Part shown: positions 60,890 to 64,000 of the stretch, one piece after another
How the letters are laid out: the number at the start of each line of letters is the position of its first letter
Position numbering within the stretch: the first letter of the stretch is position 1
NCBI GenBank assembly: GCA_003439945.1
Contig: QVRM01006121.1
Span: 259,001 to 323,000 of the forward strand
Length of the DNA: 64,000 bases
Reading direction: 5' to 3'
Origin: Dermanyssus gallinae
Lineage: Eukaryota; Arthropoda; Arachnida; Mesostigmata; Dermanyssidae
The notes under the pieces: model-generated
The model's database searches: none
What the model saw: only the letters and a program-made list of their open reading frames with translations
What the model was told of the DNA's origin: nothing
Translations under genes and position numbers: made by a program

Positions 60890-61556
60890 ACAGAGACTTA
60901 CTTAAATAAAGGAGAAAAGTTCGAAATAACAACCCAGTACGAAGATGGTCGTTATACAGCAGCTATTCAGATGAAGGATAGCATCGCGAACCTCGCCAGC
61001 AACAAGAAGACGGCATTGCAACGGCCCGAGTCTACACTTATCAAGCTGAAGCGCAAGCCTGATAAGTACCAAAAATATAACGACAAGCTTATCGTCTTCT
61101 CCCGCAGCGGATATGCCGAAGAGGTTCACGACTTTCAGGCTGATGGCCCAACTGAGCGTGACGGAACCTACTATATGCCTCACCATTGCGTCGCCGACCC
61201 CTACGATAGGTCACGAATTGTGTTTAGTTACAGCAGCGCCGCACCAGAAAAATGTTTTCTCAATTACCATCGTCTAGTTGGCCCTAATCTCAACCCCGTT
61301 ATGATGAGGTTACTGTTAACGTTTGCCGCACGTACGATTGCTGTTCCAGATGATATCTGCAAGGCATATATGCAAATTAAGGTCGGGCTTGAGGTCAGGA
61401 GGTTATTCTGGTTCCTATGGAAGGGCCTAACTGACATAAACATTTGTTCCTTTCAGATAGATATTTGTTCCTCCTGCCCAGTCAAGCGCGACCCTGAACC
61501 ACCCTGCATACTCGTTAGCATGGATCAGTTCCTTGGGTTTGTTTACTGAGAAGGGG
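60890..61556 (+). pseudogene. BEL/Pao LTR retrotransposon relic (RT region)
   Basis: The frame around 60971-61549 contains EDGRYTAAIQMKD, NKKTALQRPESTLIKLKRKP, GYAEEV, YYMPHHCV, RIVFSYSSA and DDICKAYMQIKV, the order typical of the BEL/Pao Pol protein just before and within the RT. An upstream Cys-rich stretch at about 60733-60880 may be a remnant of the same element. The RT stops before the YxDD box and the frame ends at 61549. No LTRs were found, so it is a fragment. Confidence 0.8.
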
Positions 61557-61559
61557 ATG

Positions 61560-62350
61560 TGCCGCTCCTTTCGAGGGAATTCGCCAAGCGTTCACGACTC
61601 GGTTGGCTTATTAGTGGCCCGGTGGAAACAAGTGTCGTTCCACGCCGTTTACGCGACTTTTTTCATATCGTTCTCAAGCTGTACTCTTAGGTTTGATACC
61701 TTTTCGATGTAAAACGCTTCGTTAATTATGTGTTACGACAATTGGACAAAAAATACTTTTCTTTTAGATTTCTCACTAAGAATTTTGTAACTAGGCCAAA
61801 TAATAGCGCGTTTACACTGCATAGGGTAGTTTTCCATTCTAAAGCGACGGCTAACCCAGTCTGCCAGTGGACTCTGAGACCCGGGTTAATCAGCGAACTG
61901 TCTTCCCATTCTGACAATCTTCTTTTGAATGGCCTGTTTTGCAGAGAATTGCGCCACTATACATTTTGCCTCCCCCGTCCCCCAAAGTTTGCTTAACTTT
62001 AGCGTACACTTAGTATAAACGAATGGCGAATTGGCAAATATACACTGGCAATGCCTGGCTGGAAGCTTCTATGAAATATTAAAGCAAGTTTGGTAGGAAA
62101 ACTTGCGTTCTCGATGCAACATTACGTCGCGGCAATGCGTGAGCTCATTTCTTGCTTTTTGTACCAACATTTGCAGAAGCTCGCGATGTCCCTGTGGCCC
62201 TAACCCACATACACCCGACCTGGCTCCTTATAGTCTTTTCTGTTTCCAGGATTAAAATATAGCACAGAAGGAGTATTGATACATTAGATTAAAGACAATT
62301 AGCTGAACTGGAAAAGTTCACCTTGGACAAAATAATGTATGGCATAAACT
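61560..62350. other. no gene supported
   Basis: Frames are short. A segment near 61790-61990 has an 88-codon frame with no motif I recognise. Confidence 0.45.
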
Positions 62351-62354
62351 ATAT

Positions 62355-62990
62355 ATGAATGTTGGAAACCGCCTCTAAACTCTTCATGCTCAAGCTAGCC
62401 CCATGCGCTGCCTATGGCATTGAGTTGATCTGGGAGCATCTCAGCGAGCGAGACCTCCGAACACTCGACAGAGCCAAATCGACGTTTCTGAAAAGAGTTC
62501 TTGGCGTCCACACAAATACGCGAAATCGTATGGTCTACCTCCTGACGGGAGAAAAGCGATTTGTGGAAGAGATCCAACAAAAGTTCAAGCTTGAAGAGAC
62601 GACGGCATTTGTGGACTTCATGAACAGGAAAAGGGAGGAGATCAGCGACGTGAGCCCACAGTTCTTCACTTCGCCAGCAATGACAGACGACACGTGGAAG
62701 TCTCCGGATCGGGCGAACAGGCACGTGGTGGTCAAATTCTCGACCCACGGCTATCATCATGTGGTCTGTCGAACGGAGTCGTTTCACGACCCAGTCGAGT
62801 CTTGTATCTGTAAATAATGCGAAGCCCCTTGTGATCTGTACCATGCCCAAACCTGTACATACCCGCAGTCTCTGAATCACCTCGAGAAACTTAAGAGTAA
62901 GCTGAGGGGACTTTCTTGAACAACCGGAGTACTTATGTACTCATATTTTAACTAGATAGAGTATTACACAGACAGTGTGAATAAAAAATT
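62355..62990 (+). mobile_element. family C LINE 3' fragment
   Basis: From 62359 the frame reads KLAPCAAYGIELIWEHLSER, KSTFLKRVLGVHTNTRNRMV, VVVKFSTHGYHHVVCRTESF and ends C-I-C-K at a TAA (62815-62817). Reading on past it gives CEAPCDLYHAQTC, completing the same Cys/His cluster seen at 20.4 kb. The UTR has AATAAA near 62980 and meets a TA array. Confidence 0.85.
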
Positions 62991-62992
62991 GA

Positions 62993-62995
<3 letters not shown>

Positions 62996-63034
<39 letters not shown>
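62996..63034. repeat. (TA)n microsatellite at a LINE 3' end
   Basis: Directly follows the UTR of the LINE fragment at 62355-62990. Confidence 0.95.
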
Positions 63035-63037
<3 letters not shown>

Positions 63038-63147
63038 TGTGCTACCTAGGGAGTTTGCTGATGGATTGAATTTGGTTGCAAGCTTCACATTGCGTTTACA
63101 ACGACATGCTAAATCCGCCCAATTCACAGAACGAAGCAATGCGGTTG

Positions 63148-63148
<1 letters not shown>

Positions 63149-63193
<45 letters not shown>
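63149..63193. repeat. (CT)n(TA)n microsatellite
   Basis: CTCTCTCTCT followed by about 34 bp of TA. Confidence 0.95.
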
Positions 63194-63196
<3 letters not shown>

Positions 63197-63199
63197 TAC

Positions 63200-64000
63200 C
63201 TCATGTGTATATATCAAATATGCAAACACTTTTAAATATTGCCTCGAACATTTGTTGTATTGTAACATTTGCACCAAACCCGCAACCTCAGGCCGTGGGA
63301 CGCGCCGCCGGTCATATCTTGCACTCCGTCCCATCCACAAACACGACACATCACGCCATAAACTTTCAGCTGACTACTGAAAGTGAACATGGCGGGTGTC
63401 ATTTTTGTCGACGTTTTCTCTTTTGCTTGGTGGCGACGACGCCGGGGGTGGTCGCCGGGGGTGGTCGCCGAGGCTCAACCCGACTTGACCGTTCAAGGTC
63501 GATTTCTCGCACTTTGCAAGTCCGTCGGCGGCGGCGGCGGACAACGCCACGTCACTAAACGCCCATATTCGTCAATATGGCGTCTTTCTTCCCCCCCTCT
63601 CTCTCTCTCTCTCTATCTCTCTCTCCCTCCTTCATTTGTTTATCGCTATCGATAATACGTATCGATATACAGAATACACGCACGCACATCAACGCCAGTC
63701 GGCCAACAATACCATGAAAAGTTGTCGGCGCTGGACCTGAAGTGCGGAGACAAACTTGAAACTCGAGGGCAGCTCTGAAGAGAACGATGGACGACAGTAC
63801 ACGACGGACATGAGCTTGAACCAATAGACATAGACCATCGTAGACACGTAATCGACGTGTAATACTCATCCAAAATATGCCGCCTGCTTCTCAATTTCAA
63901 AATCAACATGCCATGTTTTAGAAACAAACAGGATCGTCTAGTAATCATACCAACTTCTAAAACTTTTATGGGCAAACATATTATATGTCTCGAGTTTGCG
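63200..64000. other. no gene supported
   Basis: A GC-rich tract (63380-63560) with GGC repeats and a CT run (63590-63630) is followed by ordinary sequence. A host 5' UTR or first exon is possible but unsupported. Confidence 0.4.

Overview
This window looks like nuclear DNA of an arthropod. It has spliced exons with canonical GT/AG borders, about thirty (TA)n microsatellites, tRNA-derived SINEs, mariner elements and many decayed LINEs. I lean towards a chelicerate (mite or tick) because of the SINE types and dense TA arrays, but the sequence does not prove this. Every call below is by eye; no search was run.

Region 1-15.3 kb holds the 3' part of one host gene on the + strand, a Sidestep-family cell-surface receptor. 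Seven coding exons can be joined with consistent phases (1201-1370, 7020-7185, 9789-10061, 10599-10816, 13103-13218, 14755-14922, 15040-15224). They encode the last two Ig domains, an FN3 domain, a linker, a transmembrane helix and a short tail ending TSSL. The FN3 exon carries an apparent one-base frameshift. The introns contain TA arrays, a CR1/Jockey-type LINE (about 1.4-3.2 kb) and a LINE tail (7.4-7.65 kb). The upstream exons lie outside the window.

Region 15.3-64 kb is mostly a transposon graveyard. It contains: mariner relics (16.56-17.04, 31.69-32.98, 54.2-54.5 kb); an almost intact APE-type LINE, here called family C (17.9-20.6 kb), with several relatives; R1-like LINE pieces (22.6-23.2, 29.3-30.0, 44.9-46.8, 49.07-49.29 kb); a family with a YLDD reverse transcriptase and a C-terminal restriction-like endonuclease, here called family D (28.0-31.4, 50.6-51.7, 56.1-58.2 kb); a Gypsy relic (46.8-48.1 kb) split from its upstream flank by an R1-like insertion with a perfect 15-bp target duplication; a BEL/Pao relic (60.9-61.6 kb); and three tRNA-derived SINE families.

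The most unusual object is a 2.45-kb palindromic element (51,689-54,141). It has two arms of about 720 bp that are about 99% identical, each with its own internal hairpin. They surround a 1-kb core with one basic ORF, and TA flanks both ends. I cannot assign it to a known family. No second host gene is convincingly visible; several 1-3 kb stretches hold nothing I can support and are marked as such.
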